From: Anammoximicrobium sp032229885
GTDB lineage: Bacteria > Planctomycetota > Planctomycetia > Pirellulales > Pirellulaceae
Reading direction: 5' to 3'
DNA: 30,046 nt
NCBI GenBank assembly: GCA_032229885.1
Contig: JAVYAJ010000156.1
Span: 1 to 30,046, forward strand
The position numbers and the translations under genes were made by a program. Under the pieces are notes generated by a model. The model was not told the DNA's origin. It searched no databases and worked only from the letters and a program-made list of their open reading frames with translations. This document shows, piece after piece, positions 1 to 7,753 of this stretch. How positions within the stretch are numbered: position 1 is the first letter of the stretch; every line of letters starts with the position of its first letter.

Positions 1-146
1 CTTCAGCCAACAGAGGTGCTGTCGTCTCTACCTCCTGGGGCGTTGCCCCAGGCTACGGTGACGGTGGCCTTCAGCCAACAGAGGTGCTGTCGTCTCTGCC
101 TCCTGGGGCGTTGCCCCAGGCTACGGTGAAGATCGCCTTCGGCCAA
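1..146. repeat. 68-bp tandem repeat, two copies plus a partial third
   Basis: Copy 1 spans 1-68 and copy 2 spans 69-136, nearly identical; a third begins at 137 and decays after about ten bases. Each full copy holds a 19-bp near-palindrome with 8-bp arms around GTT (34-52 and 102-120), able to form a hairpin, followed by CTACGGTGA. The third copy starts CTTCGGCCAA where the others read CTTCAGCCAA. The same family occurs once in opposite orientation at 29988-30033. It looks like a dispersed intergenic palindromic repeat. Short frames reading through it are not believed to be genes. Confidence 0.9.
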
Positions 147-363
147 GACGACTTGGGGCGTCCGTGCTGCGCAATAGCCTTGGAGAACCAATTCCGCCTA
201 AACTCCGCAGTTCCCCGGCTCTTTGCCCCGCGGCCATCGGGGCCACTACCGCGAGACGTGACGCGGCGCCCCAGCGGGCGTGCGTTCGGGCGGGCGCTGG
301 GCGCGCGTCGGCCATGCCGGGCCGATCCGGCGCGGCGTGGCGGCGCGAAACGCGGGTCGCGGA

Positions 364-1998
364 CTATGGCGCGGCCGCGTCGTCATTGCCGCGGACCACA
401 CCCGTGTTCGGCGCGATTTCGGTCTGGCCCGCCAGCAAGTTGTCGACGATCATGTTCCCCTGTCCGCCGGTCAGACGCAGGGCAATTGGACGGGGATCGT
501 CCGTGCGGTCGTCGCGCACCAGGCATCCCGACACGCGCACGCTGTGGACATCTTCGAGCAGGATTCCGCACGTGTCGCAGTCCAGGATCGTGCATCCGGT
601 CACGTTCATCCGCTGACAGCGACGCAAGGCCAAGGCGGCCGGCTCGGCCAGGGCGTTGAAGATCTGCAGTCCGTTGAGCGTACAATCGCGACAGTCGGCC
701 AGCAGCACGCCATCCCGGCTGCCAGGTGGATAGTCTCGGTTTCGACCGAACAGATTCGAGCCGATCACGAGCTGCGAACAGCCCTCGGCCAGCACGTTGT
801 GTTGATGGCCCTGAAAAAACGTATTTCCCGTGATCGCGATGCCTTGGGCGTGGACCAAGTGCACGTTGATCCCCGTGTCGCTGATCTGGTTGTCGGCGAT
901 CGAAAAATAGCCAACCTTGTTCGCCACCTCGGCGCTGTGGCCGAGAAAGCGGATATTCGCCGAATCGACGGGCTCGCTGCTGTGCTGGAGCGTGCACCCG
1001 ACGATGGCGCCCTCGCGAACCGAGGAACGGTCTTCGGTGCAGTCCAGCAGGATGTTGGCGGCTGGCGGGCCATCCGCGGCCATATTGGCTTCGATGTCGC
1101 AACTGCCGATCTGCAGGTTGCGAACCGAGCTGCCACGCACGACGATTCCGCCGCTGCGGTTGTAGCTGATGTGGCAGTTCGTGACGTTGACCTGGTGTAG
1201 ATCCAGCTTGTCCAACAGCAGCCCGACTCCCTGGTTGTCGTACAGGTGGCACTGACTGACGATCACGTTGCGGCTGCGCCCGGTCAGATAGACGCCGTGC
1301 AGTGCGCGACGCACGGTCAACCGAGTGACGATCGGCTGCATCGTGCCCTGCAGCCACAGGCCGATCGCCTCGGGATGCTCGCCGACGATCTCCAGGCCGT
1401 CGATCAGCGGCGTTCGCTGCCTCTGCCAGACGTTGTCGCGAACCGTCTTGGGGTCCGCCGTGCCGCCATGTGTGCCGAGCACCTGCAGCGCAGGACCCGG
1501 CCCGGCCATGACCAACGTCGCCGTGCCGTCGCTCACCAACGAAGTCCAGCCGACGCGATCGAGATCGACCACGATCGGTTGAGTGATGCGATAGGTGCCG
1601 CGAGGGAAGCGAATCTCGCCTCCGCGATCGGCGGCGCGCCGCAGCGCCGCCGTGTCGTCGGTCTGGCCGTCGCCCGTTGCGCCCAGGTCGCGAACGGAGA
1701 CTCGGCCGCAGTCCGCGCCGTCATCCGAGTTTGGCGCGGGGCCCGTTTGCGCAGCGCCCATTGCCGCGTTGCCCGTCGAGGCGTTGTCCGTCGAGGCAGC
1801 GCCGTTGGGCGCCGTCGAGGACGGCGATGTTGGCGCCGTGATCGACCCGTCTGGCGTTGTCGCCGCCGACTGTATTGTGGCCGGCCCTGCGCTGGCCGCG
1901 TCTTGCGGCGGTTCTGGCTGTGCCGCGCACACCGTGGCGGTCCAGATCAATGCCGCGGCCAGACTTGCCAGGCGGGGACGTCGTTTCACGCATTGCAT
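364..1998 (-). CDS. Secreted right-handed beta-helix protein (pectate-lyase-3-like)
   Basis: A 544-residue protein with a cleavable signal peptide (basic start MQCVKRR, hydrophobic run, AxA-like site near residues 24-26). A low-complexity Ala/Ser/Thr/Pro linker follows to about residue 90. Then comes VRDLGATGDGQTDDTAALRR, the classic opening of pectate-lyase-3/GH28-type beta-helix proteins, with FPRGTYRI after it. The rest is short repeats with many Asn, Gly and Val typical of parallel beta-helix coils (for example ITGNTFFQG, VTGCTILDC). The substrate is unknown; polysaccharide binding or cleavage is inferred from the fold. The start at 1998 is preceded by GGGAGA eight bases upstream. It lies 27 bases after the ceramidase-like gene on the same strand, so co-transcription is likely. 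No lyase catalytic residues could be assigned with confidence. Confidence 0.85.
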   Translation of the reverse strand: MQCVKRRPRLASLAAALIWTATVCAAQPEPPQDAASAGPATIQSAATTPDGSITAPTSPSSTAPNGAASTDNASTGNAAMGAAQTGPAPNSDDGADCGRVSVRDLGATGDGQTDDTAALRRAADRGGEIRFPRGTYRITQPIVVDLDRVGWTSLVSDGTATLVMAGPGPALQVLGTHGGTADPKTVRDNVWQRQRTPLIDGLEIVGEHPEAIGLWLQGTMQPIVTRLTVRRALHGVYLTGRSRNVIVSQCHLYDNQGVGLLLDKLDLHQVNVTNCHISYNRSGGIVVRGSSVRNLQIGSCDIEANMAADGPPAANILLDCTEDRSSVREGAIVGCTLQHSSEPVDSANIRFLGHSAEVANKVGYFSIADNQISDTGINVHLVHAQGIAITGNTFFQGHQHNVLAEGCSQLVIGSNLFGRNRDYPPGSRDGVLLADCRDCTLNGLQIFNALAEPAALALRRCQRMNVTGCTILDCDTCGILLEDVHSVRVSGCLVRDDRTDDPRPIALRLTGGQGNMIVDNLLAGQTEIAPNTGVVRGNDDAAAP

Positions 1999-2025
1999 CG
2001 GTTGAGTCTCCCTCGGCTCGGGGGG

Positions 2026-3543
2026 TCATTTTTTGGGAAACAGTTCTTGGAGCGCTTCGACCGTGTGTTCGACCAGCGCCTGGCCACCTTCGGGGCCGAC
2101 CGTGTTGCTCATCACGGTCGCGCTGTAATTGGTGAACGCGTTGCCGTCCAACTCGCCGCCCGCCACCGCGCGCGGGGTGGGCAGATAGTAGGCGTGTTGG
2201 CGTCGCGCGCCGGCCAGCTCGATCTGGAACGTCTGGATCGCCGGGCTGCGGGCTTCGATCTGCACGCCGTAATCGAGGAACAGTTCGAACGGGCTGGTCG
2301 CGATGGCCACGTCGCCCAACCGTAGGACGTGCAATTCCATCTCGTAGGTCTTGTCCTCGCCTCGCTGCTGGGCCTCATACCGTTCGACGATCGATCGATA
2401 CAGCGCGCGGACCCAATAGTCCGACTTGGTGCGCGTCGCCTTGGCGTCGATGTCTTCACAGACTTTGCGTGCGACCGCGGATTCGGCGTCGGTGACGATT
2501 CGAGCGGGCAAGTCCAACGTCTGCACGCGGTGGACCAGGGGGACGTCCGTGCGGATGTCGTTGGCGATGACGCCGAACACGTCGGTAAAGGCGTCGGCCA
2601 CGCGTCGCCCGATCTCCTGACGGTAGTTTACGCCTCGCAGTTCGCACATTCGCAATTCGCTGTCGCGTCGCAGGTGGACGCGCGGCGTCTGGTCGCCGGC
2701 CGGTGCGCAAAAGCCCAGCACGCACACGTCCGCGCCGTGACGCTCGTGGATCAACCGTCGCGCGTCGTCCCAGAAATCAGCGCTGACTTTGCTGCCGCCG
2801 TCTGCCTGAGCCGTCGTCGCCAACGTCAGCAGCGCCGCCCGGAGCTGGCGTTGCCCATCGTAGAAGCACAGCACTTGGACGCCGTGATCCTCGAATCCCT
2901 CGAGACAGCGGAACGCAGGATCCTTGATGTTGCCGTACATCTTGACCGAACCATCGGCGTAGGCCACGCGCCGGTTGTGGCCGGCGACGGCGTGCCCCAA
3001 CCCCCAGGCGGCGGCGCCCACCGCGCGACTGTCCCAGGCCTTGGCCACGGCCTGCGCCAACTGTTCGTAAAGCCACGGGACATACTCTTTGGGCTGCATC
3101 GCGTCTTCGTAGTCCTTCACGTCGTAGCGATCTTGCAGCAAGACCGGCGCGTTATGAGTGTGAGTGGCCGCCAGAAAAAGCTTGTCGAGATCCAAGCCCG
3201 GCACGCGGCCGGCCAGGTGTTTTCGGAATCCGTCCTGAATCCCCGGGCGGATCACGCACAGATCGCAAGCGATCAGGATCGCCTGGTCGAGCTGCCGGGC
3301 GCCGTCGCGCGACTCGAGGACCAACACGTTCGCCACCAGGCGGCTTTCAATCTCGCGGCCGATCCGCACGCTCGTGCCGCCGGTCAATGGGATAGGCCGA
3401 TCCGGGGTGATGTCGGCCGTGGCGGCGCCGATCCACAGTTCGGCCGCGGCCGCGGCGGACGCAAAGTGCGCCAGCCATAGACCGCCCAGCATCAGCAGCG
3501 TCCGCCCCAGAACACAGATGCGTCGTCGGTGGGTTCGTCTCAT
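2026..3543 (-). CDS. Neutral/alkaline ceramidase-like secreted hydrolase
   Basis: A 505-residue exported protein. The start at 3543 is fixed by a strong ribosome site (GGGAGGAA) and by a signal peptide (MRRTHRRR, hydrophobic stretch, cleavage near AAAAAE at about residue 35). The mature protein opens with IGAATADITPD, has ATHTHNAP (H128 and H130, probable metal ligands), SADFW at about 254-258, and APAGDQTPR at about 280-288. These match the short planctomycete branch of the neutral/alkaline non-lysosomal ceramidase N-terminal family, zinc amidases of sphingolipids; the true substrate here is not known. The segment equivalent to the family's nucleophile motif (GDxSP) reads GDQTP, with Thr286 in place of Ser. 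The frame stays open far upstream of 3543, but that extension runs over a promoter and an opposite-strand gene and is rejected. First gene of a probable operon with the downstream beta-helix protein. Confidence 0.82.
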   Translation of the reverse strand: MRRTHRRRICVLGRTLLMLGGLWLAHFASAAAAAELWIGAATADITPDRPIPLTGGTSVRIGREIESRLVANVLVLESRDGARQLDQAILIACDLCVIRPGIQDGFRKHLAGRVPGLDLDKLFLAATHTHNAPVLLQDRYDVKDYEDAMQPKEYVPWLYEQLAQAVAKAWDSRAVGAAAWGLGHAVAGHNRRVAYADGSVKMYGNIKDPAFRCLEGFEDHGVQVLCFYDGQRQLRAALLTLATTAQADGGSKVSADFWDDARRLIHERHGADVCVLGFCAPAGDQTPRVHLRRDSELRMCELRGVNYRQEIGRRVADAFTDVFGVIANDIRTDVPLVHRVQTLDLPARIVTDAESAVARKVCEDIDAKATRTKSDYWVRALYRSIVERYEAQQRGEDKTYEMELHVLRLGDVAIATSPFELFLDYGVQIEARSPAIQTFQIELAGARRQHAYYLPTPRAVAGGELDGNAFTNYSATVMSNTVGPEGGQALVEHTVEALQELFPKK

Positions 3544-3775
3544 TGCTTCCTCCCAGGTTGACAGGCTTGGACACAGACGGCACGGCGAAGCGGCGCAGGC
3601 TTTGCCCGACGTCGGTCGCCCGGCCGACCGACGCGGCGCGAGCGCTGCGAAAGCGGATCTCGTGCTCGCGGCCCGATCGTCGATCATCGCCCCGGGCTGG
3701 GGCAAGCGACGCGGCGCGTTTCGTCGGCACGATCCGTACCGTGGATGTCGTCCAGCGGTCGTGCGAAAAGCTCCC

Positions 3776-3804
3776 ATTATACGCGGTCCGCGGCCGCGTG
3801 TCAC
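3776..3804 (-). promoter_or_regulatory. Sigma70-type promoter for the ceramidase-like operon
   Basis: On the minus strand, GTGACA (3804-3799, five of six consensus bases) is followed after exactly 17 bases by a perfect TATAAT (3781-3776). The predicted start of transcription is near 3769, giving a leader of about 225 bases before the ATG at 3543. This is the best box pair noticed in the window. It is sequence-based only; planctomycete promoter rules are less well known than those of enterobacteria. Confidence 0.55.
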
Positions 3805-3846
3805 TTTCCGGATGTCCCGACGAGCCGCGGTGCGCAAATCTCGGCG

Positions 3847-3859
3847 GTCAATGATTGAC
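3847..3859. promoter_or_regulatory. 13-bp palindrome, possible operator
   Basis: GTCAAT-g-ATTGAC is a perfect inverted repeat with a one-base centre. It sits between two divergent genes, about 40 bases upstream of the minus-strand -35 box and just upstream of a plus-strand TATAAT. The position suits a regulator binding site, but no regulator is encoded nearby and a chance origin cannot be excluded. Confidence 0.3.
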
Positions 3860-3972
3860 GGCGGCTGTATAATGCAGCACGTTGACGTCTTTCCACCCGA
3901 CGGCCCGGCTCGGCGCGTCCGTCGTTCGCCGTGACGCCTATGGCCGCGCCAACAGAATGAAAGGTCCATGAC

Positions 3973-4431
3973 ATGTCGAAACAAATCAGCATCTTGGCGA
4001 TTTTCGCCACGTTCGGTCTTCTGTCGTCGGTGCTCGCTCGCGCGGTCGCCGACGAGTTGCCACCGGCGGACGCCAAGCCGCTTTCGGAGATCCTCAAACA
4101 GGTCGAAGATCGGGATCTGGGGCGCATCTGTGAAGCCGAGTTCGACGACGGGGCGTGGGAAGTGAAGGTCTGTAGCGACGCAGGGTGTCAGAAGCTGTAC
4201 CTGGATCCGCGGACCGGCGAGGAAAGACGGCGTCGTGCAACGCGGGTCGACGAGCAGCCTCCCGCGAACGCGCGGGCCGTCTCGGTCATCGTTCGCTCTG
4301 TCGAGGCCCAGAAGCTTGGCGTCATCACCGAAGTCGAGTTCGAGTATGGCCGCTGGGAGCTCAAAGTGCGCGCCGCAGATCGTAAAATCAAGCTGTACCT
4401 GGATCCGCGGGCAGACGACGCAAAGCAGTGA
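3973..4431 (+). CDS. Small exported protein with two PepSY-like units
   Basis: A 152-residue protein with a signal peptide (MSKQISILAIFATFGLLSSVLA, cleavage near residues 25-28) and two homologous units at about 29-78 and 90-150. Each runs Leu/Val-rich helix, a D/E-x-EF segment with W-E(V/L)KV, then KLYLDPR, which resembles PepSY domains (usually secreted or periplasmic, often modulating enzymes or binding ligands). The units share a 21-base identical DNA stretch 198 bases apart (4192-4212 and 4390-4410), pointing to internal duplication. The start at 3973 is preferred over an ATG at 3968 in another frame, since only 3973 gives the signal peptide; AAAGG lies upstream. It precedes the large beta-helix gene by about 114 bases. 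Function unknown. Confidence 0.75.
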   Translation: MSKQISILAIFATFGLLSSVLARAVADELPPADAKPLSEILKQVEDRDLGRICEAEFDDGAWEVKVCSDAGCQKLYLDPRTGEERRRRATRVDEQPPANARAVSVIVRSVEAQKLGVITEVEFEYGRWELKVRAADRKIKLYLDPRADDAKQ

Positions 4432-4451
4432 TGGCGTCCGGCGCAGCGCGC

Positions 4452-4490
4452 CGCGAAAACGCGAAACACGTCGCGAAACCGCGAAACACG
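4452..4490. repeat. Two direct repeats of 19 bases
   Basis: CGCGAAA(A/C)CGCGAAACACG occurs at 4452-4470 and 4472-4490 with one mismatch, in the short gap between the PepSY-like gene and the beta-helix gene. Each copy is itself a doubled CGCGAAA. It could be slippage-derived or a binding site; nothing decides between these. Confidence 0.7.
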
Positions 4491-4545
4491 CCTCGGAAAG
4501 ACGGTCCCAGCGAGCGACGCCACCGAGGGTCTCGAAAGGATTGTG

Positions 4546-7017
4546 ATGAGGTTTACGATGGTCAAGAGCCTCTGTACCGAGGCGGCCCGCGCGGCGCCAA
4601 GCGTGCGACAATCCGGCCGTTCGTTGGTCCACATCGCGACGATCGTTCTGGGCCTGCTTGTCGGCCTGGACAGCGGTCTGTTGGTCGGCCTATCCGGCGA
4701 CCCGTCTCTGGCTTGCGCAGCGGCCGGCGGGCCGTCGTGGCTTGACGTTCGCGACGTCGGCGCGTCGGGATCGGACTTCGAGGCCCAGGCGGCGACCGTC
4801 GCCGGGTCGCCACAGATCACCGTCGCGGACGTGGGCGATTTCCGGGTGGGCCAGGACGTGATGGTGTCGAAGGGCAATCGTCGCTTTACGCCCATCCAAC
4901 TGTGGGGAACGGGCGAGCCCTATCGCAACGCCAAGGCCGCAGAGGACGCCGTCGAGCTGCGCGGCTATGACGGCAGCGCCGGCAGTTGGGCCGTCTTCGT
5001 GCTGGACATCGCCCCCGCGTCGCAGCCGGCGTTCCGCTGGACCGCCGATCTCGGGCGGACGTGGCACGATCCTGTGCCGATCACGCACGGCTGGCAATCG
5101 CTGGCCCACGGGGTCGAGGTCAAGCTGAATCCCCGCGATTGGCAGGCCGGATACGTCGTGGCGTTCGGCGTCCGCGACCAACTTGTCAGTCGGATCGAAA
5201 AGATCGAAGGCCACGTTCTGACGCTGGCCGATCCCGCCAACCAAACGGCGGCCGACGCCATCGTTCGGCATGACGACACCCCGGCCTTGCAGGCGGCCAT
5301 CGACCAGGCGCTGAAGCAACGGCGCAACGTATACGTCTCGCCGGGACATTACCGGCTGGTCCGATCGGTCCGGATCGCCAAGCCCGACGGACTGACGATC
5401 GCCGGCGCGGGGGCGTCGCGGACGGTGCTCGACATCAGCGACGGCGAAGGGGCCTGTTTGAGCGTGTTCGAGGGAACCGAGGTGACCGTCCGCGACGTGC
5501 GCATGGTCGGCTTTATGGGATTCGACGAGCGCGACCGGGCCGGCGCGCTGAACACCCGCGGCGCGGCGGCCATCTGGGGGCAAGCGTTGAAGTCCTGCAA
5601 CGCCATCTCGATCTACGGAACGCAACGAGCGCTGGTCGAGAATTGCCATGCCAGCCGGATGTCGAGCGAGTGTTTTGTCGGCGCCAGTCCCAGCCGAACG
5701 GGCGCCCGCGGCGGCCAATCGTATTCGCAATCGATCACCTACCTCCGCTGTTCCGCGACCGACTGTGCCCGCAACGCGTTCAACGACGTGCTGTGCGGGG
5801 CCGAGAACACGGCCGTCTTGCAGTGCCGCATCGTCGACGTCGGGGGCTGCGCCTGGGAAGGCGCCTCGCGCTTCGTCAAGTTCGTCGGCAACTATGTGCG
5901 GAACGCGGGCACCGTCGCCATGGGCAACTTGGGACCGGCGAATCGCGACGCGACCTATCCGGAGCTGGGCGCGGGCCAGCACCTCGTCGCGGACAACGTC
6001 TTTGAACAGACCGTGCCCTACGGCGGCTGTGCGATCCGTTCGGCTCGCGGAGCGACCCAGGTGATCATCCGCAACAACCTGTTCGTCAACTTTGGATCGT
6101 CAGCCATCGAAGCGTCCGGCTACAGCGGCCCGCGCGATTATCCACCCGGCAACACGCTCATCGCCGGCAACATGATCGACATGACGTGCGTCGAGGCAAG
6201 CTCGTCGCCGCGGATCGCCGTCGACATCAGCGCCGACGACACGCACATCGGCGACAACCAGATCTACGTTCGCGGCGCGGTGGCCGCGGAGGTCACCGCG
6301 ATCCGCCTGTGCGAGCCGGCGGTGAACGTCAACGTGCACGACAACCTGATCCGCAACTGCGGCCTGGGGCTGGTCACCACGCGGGGCCGATCCGGCGTCC
6401 TCGAGGTCGTGGACGACCGGACCTTCGTGCGCGCGGCGTGGCCCACGGGTTTGCCCTTGGCGCGAATCCAACCCCAGTTGTGCCAAGGCTGGGGTCTGGC
6501 TTGGTTGGATGGCAACGATCGGCCCGCGGGGGCCGTATCCGTGATCGAATCGTTCGACCCGCAGACGCTCCGCTTTCGGCTGTCCGCGCCTCGGCCGATG
6601 CAGGCCGGCGACCGCTTCGATGTCCTCGTCCCGGCGTTGAACTGGACGATTCACGACAACATCATCACCGGCTGTGGCCGCCCGCTCGTGCTGGACTCGT
6701 ACGGCAGCGAGACCTCGGTGGTTCGCGCCAATGTCATCACCCGCGACGCGGCGACTGGGGTCCAGACGGCCGTCGAGATCCGCGGGCGTTTCGACCTGAT
6801 CGGCAACCGGATCAGCGGGTTCGACGAGGACGGCGCCGCGGCGTTGGCGCTGTGGCCCGGGCGGCTTGGCGAACCGTGCGCCAGCGTCTATCGCGACAAC
6901 ATCATCCAGCGTTGTTCGACCGCCCTGCGGGAAAACGTCCCCGGCCTCTGGTCCGCCGCGGTCACGGACGGCAATTCATTCATCGACTGCGGCGCAGCTC
7001 CGACGACCGCGCCCTAG
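4546..7017 (+). CDS. Large secreted right-handed beta-helix protein
   Basis: About 823 residues. The start is ambiguous: GTG 4543, ATG 4546 and ATG 4558 are in frame. AAAGGA at 4535-4540 fits 4546 best. An N-terminal hydrophobic stretch (about 28-60: IATIVLGLLVGL to LACAAAGG) is a long signal peptide. WLDVRDVGASGSDF then opens a pectate-lyase-3-like region. A jelly-roll-like insert rich in Trp and Asp follows, then DTPALQAAIDQAL and YVSPGHYRLVRSVRI, which start the beta-helix proper, with repeated VHDNLIRN, IIRNNLFVN and IHDNIITG coils to the C-terminus. Role: probably binding or processing of polysaccharide outside the cell (inferred from fold). It belongs to the same broad class as the protein at 364-1998. 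The TAG stop at 7015-7017 is the first three bases of an inserted palindromic element, so the original C-terminus may have been longer. Confidence 0.82.
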   Translation: MRFTMVKSLCTEAARAAPSVRQSGRSLVHIATIVLGLLVGLDSGLLVGLSGDPSLACAAAGGPSWLDVRDVGASGSDFEAQAATVAGSPQITVADVGDFRVGQDVMVSKGNRRFTPIQLWGTGEPYRNAKAAEDAVELRGYDGSAGSWAVFVLDIAPASQPAFRWTADLGRTWHDPVPITHGWQSLAHGVEVKLNPRDWQAGYVVAFGVRDQLVSRIEKIEGHVLTLADPANQTAADAIVRHDDTPALQAAIDQALKQRRNVYVSPGHYRLVRSVRIAKPDGLTIAGAGASRTVLDISDGEGACLSVFEGTEVTVRDVRMVGFMGFDERDRAGALNTRGAAAIWGQALKSCNAISIYGTQRALVENCHASRMSSECFVGASPSRTGARGGQSYSQSITYLRCSATDCARNAFNDVLCGAENTAVLQCRIVDVGGCAWEGASRFVKFVGNYVRNAGTVAMGNLGPANRDATYPELGAGQHLVADNVFEQTVPYGGCAIRSARGATQVIIRNNLFVNFGSSAIEASGYSGPRDYPPGNTLIAGNMIDMTCVEASSSPRIAVDISADDTHIGDNQIYVRGAVAAEVTAIRLCEPAVNVNVHDNLIRNCGLGLVTTRGRSGVLEVVDDRTFVRAAWPTGLPLARIQPQLCQGWGLAWLDGNDRPAGAVSVIESFDPQTLRFRLSAPRPMQAGDRFDVLVPALNWTIHDNIITGCGRPLVLDSYGSETSVVRANVITRDAATGVQTAVEIRGRFDLIGNRISGFDEDGAAALALWPGRLGEPCASVYRDNIIQRCSTALRENVPGLWSAAVTDGNSFIDCGAAPTTAP

Positions 7018-7120
7018 GAGCGTGTCCGAGAAATGGGCTCGACCCACAACATGTTGTGGAGGCGCGATCGCTAGCAACACAACCTGTTGTGGTATTTTCG
7101 AATACTCGGACACGCTCCTA
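7015..7120. mobile_element. 106-bp miniature inverted-repeat element (MITE-like), intact copy
   Basis: Perfect 16-bp terminal inverted repeats (7015-7030, TAGGAGCGTGTCCGAG, and its complement at 7105-7120) start and end with TA. Inside are a 14-bp perfect palindrome CACAACATGTTGTG (7045-7058), the octamer GCGATCGC (7064-7071) and a second palindrome CACAAC-CT-GTTGTG (7078-7091). The core recurs in inverted orientation at 29868-29952. Size, lack of coding capacity, terminal repeats and TA ends fit a non-autonomous element moved by a Tc1/mariner or IS630-type transposase. That link is inference, since no transposase lies in the window. Confidence 0.8.
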
Positions 7121-7753
7121 GCGCCGCAAGCCGGAATTCGCCACTCACTACGCCCCATTGTCGCCGAGCATGGCGTCAAGGCTAAATGACTGGGCAGCCG
7201 CGATTGCCGGGCCGCCGGAATTCCGTGCTCTGACGAGTGCGACAATCCGAAAAGCGTCTTTGGACAACAGACCAGTTGGTCAGCGCGAAGCGCATCCCTC
7301 GAAAGAAGCCTCGGCAGCCGATGGAGGGCCGCGCTTCATGCGTGGCCGCAACCAGGTGGACGCGACGGAGCGCGTCCACTCCAGGCCGGCGCACTTCGCC
7401 TCGGTCGTCGTCCAGCGGCGATGGCCACTCGAGTTCGACGCCACCGGCACACGTCCGCCGGCACACGTCCATTGGGGTACGTCCATTGGGGGCACGGCGC
7501 GTGTCAATGGGGGCGGCGGGACGTTGGCGGTCGGGCGTTTTTGCGGCGCGCTGGATAGTCATCTCGCGCGGAAAACGGTAGACTAGAATCTTACGGTTCA
7601 GGTTCTACCCGCTGTCGGCATCCCGTGCTAGGTTGGCACACGGTCCGATTGTGACGGTCGGATTGGCATGGCGCGGCATCCGGAATCGATGGCGACCTTC
7701 CTCGGGGGGGCGACGGCCGACGCTGGACGTTGGAAAGGACTACAGGCGGGGCT
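7121..7753. other. Intergenic region, 633 bases, no convincing gene
   Basis: Open frames on both strands exist here (for example 7158-7586 plus, 7182-7562 minus) but they overlap each other, lack ribosome sites and resemble no known protein. The region holds a run of 14-base periodic sequence (7444-7492). It may carry the promoter for the STAS gene; no clear box pair was seen. Confidence 0.5.
7444..7492. repeat. 14-bp period tandem repeat
   Basis: CCGGCACACGTCC occurs at 7444-7456 and 7458-7470, and ACGTCCATTGGGG at 7465-7477 and 7479-7491. Together they form an overlapping array with a constant 14-base step. Non-coding minisatellite; it may vary in copy number between strains. Confidence 0.75.

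Larger units (their letters stand above)
3544..3972. other. Divergent intergenic region, 429 bases
   Basis: The spacer between the minus-strand ceramidase-like gene and the plus-strand PepSY-like gene. It holds a good minus-strand promoter (3776-3804), a 13-bp palindrome (3847-3859) and a TATAAT on the plus strand at 3868-3873 without a convincing -35. Open frames crossing it show no recognisable protein. The leader of the ceramidase-like transcript would be about 225 bases long; no known riboswitch was recognised in it. Confidence 0.6.

Noticed and set aside
222..243. Terminator hairpin after the minus-strand beta-helix gene (GCCCCG/CGGGGC)
   Set aside because: There is a 6-bp stem, but only three A/T bases follow on the minus strand and the position is over 100 bases past the stop.
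3544..4632. Upstream extension of the ceramidase-like frame (868 residues in total)
   Set aside because: It runs across a promoter and the opposite PepSY-like gene, has no signal peptide, and the internal ATG at 3543 has a strong ribosome site.
7064..7071. GCGATCGC as a cyanobacterial HIP1 site
   Set aside because: Single occurrences inside the mobile element and ordinary genes do not show the dense genome-wide pattern; the octamer is likely part of the element.
7158..7586. 142-residue open frame on the plus strand, and a rival on the minus strand
   Set aside because: No homology, no ribosome site, mutual overlap and a tandem repeat inside; GC-rich DNA gives such frames by chance.
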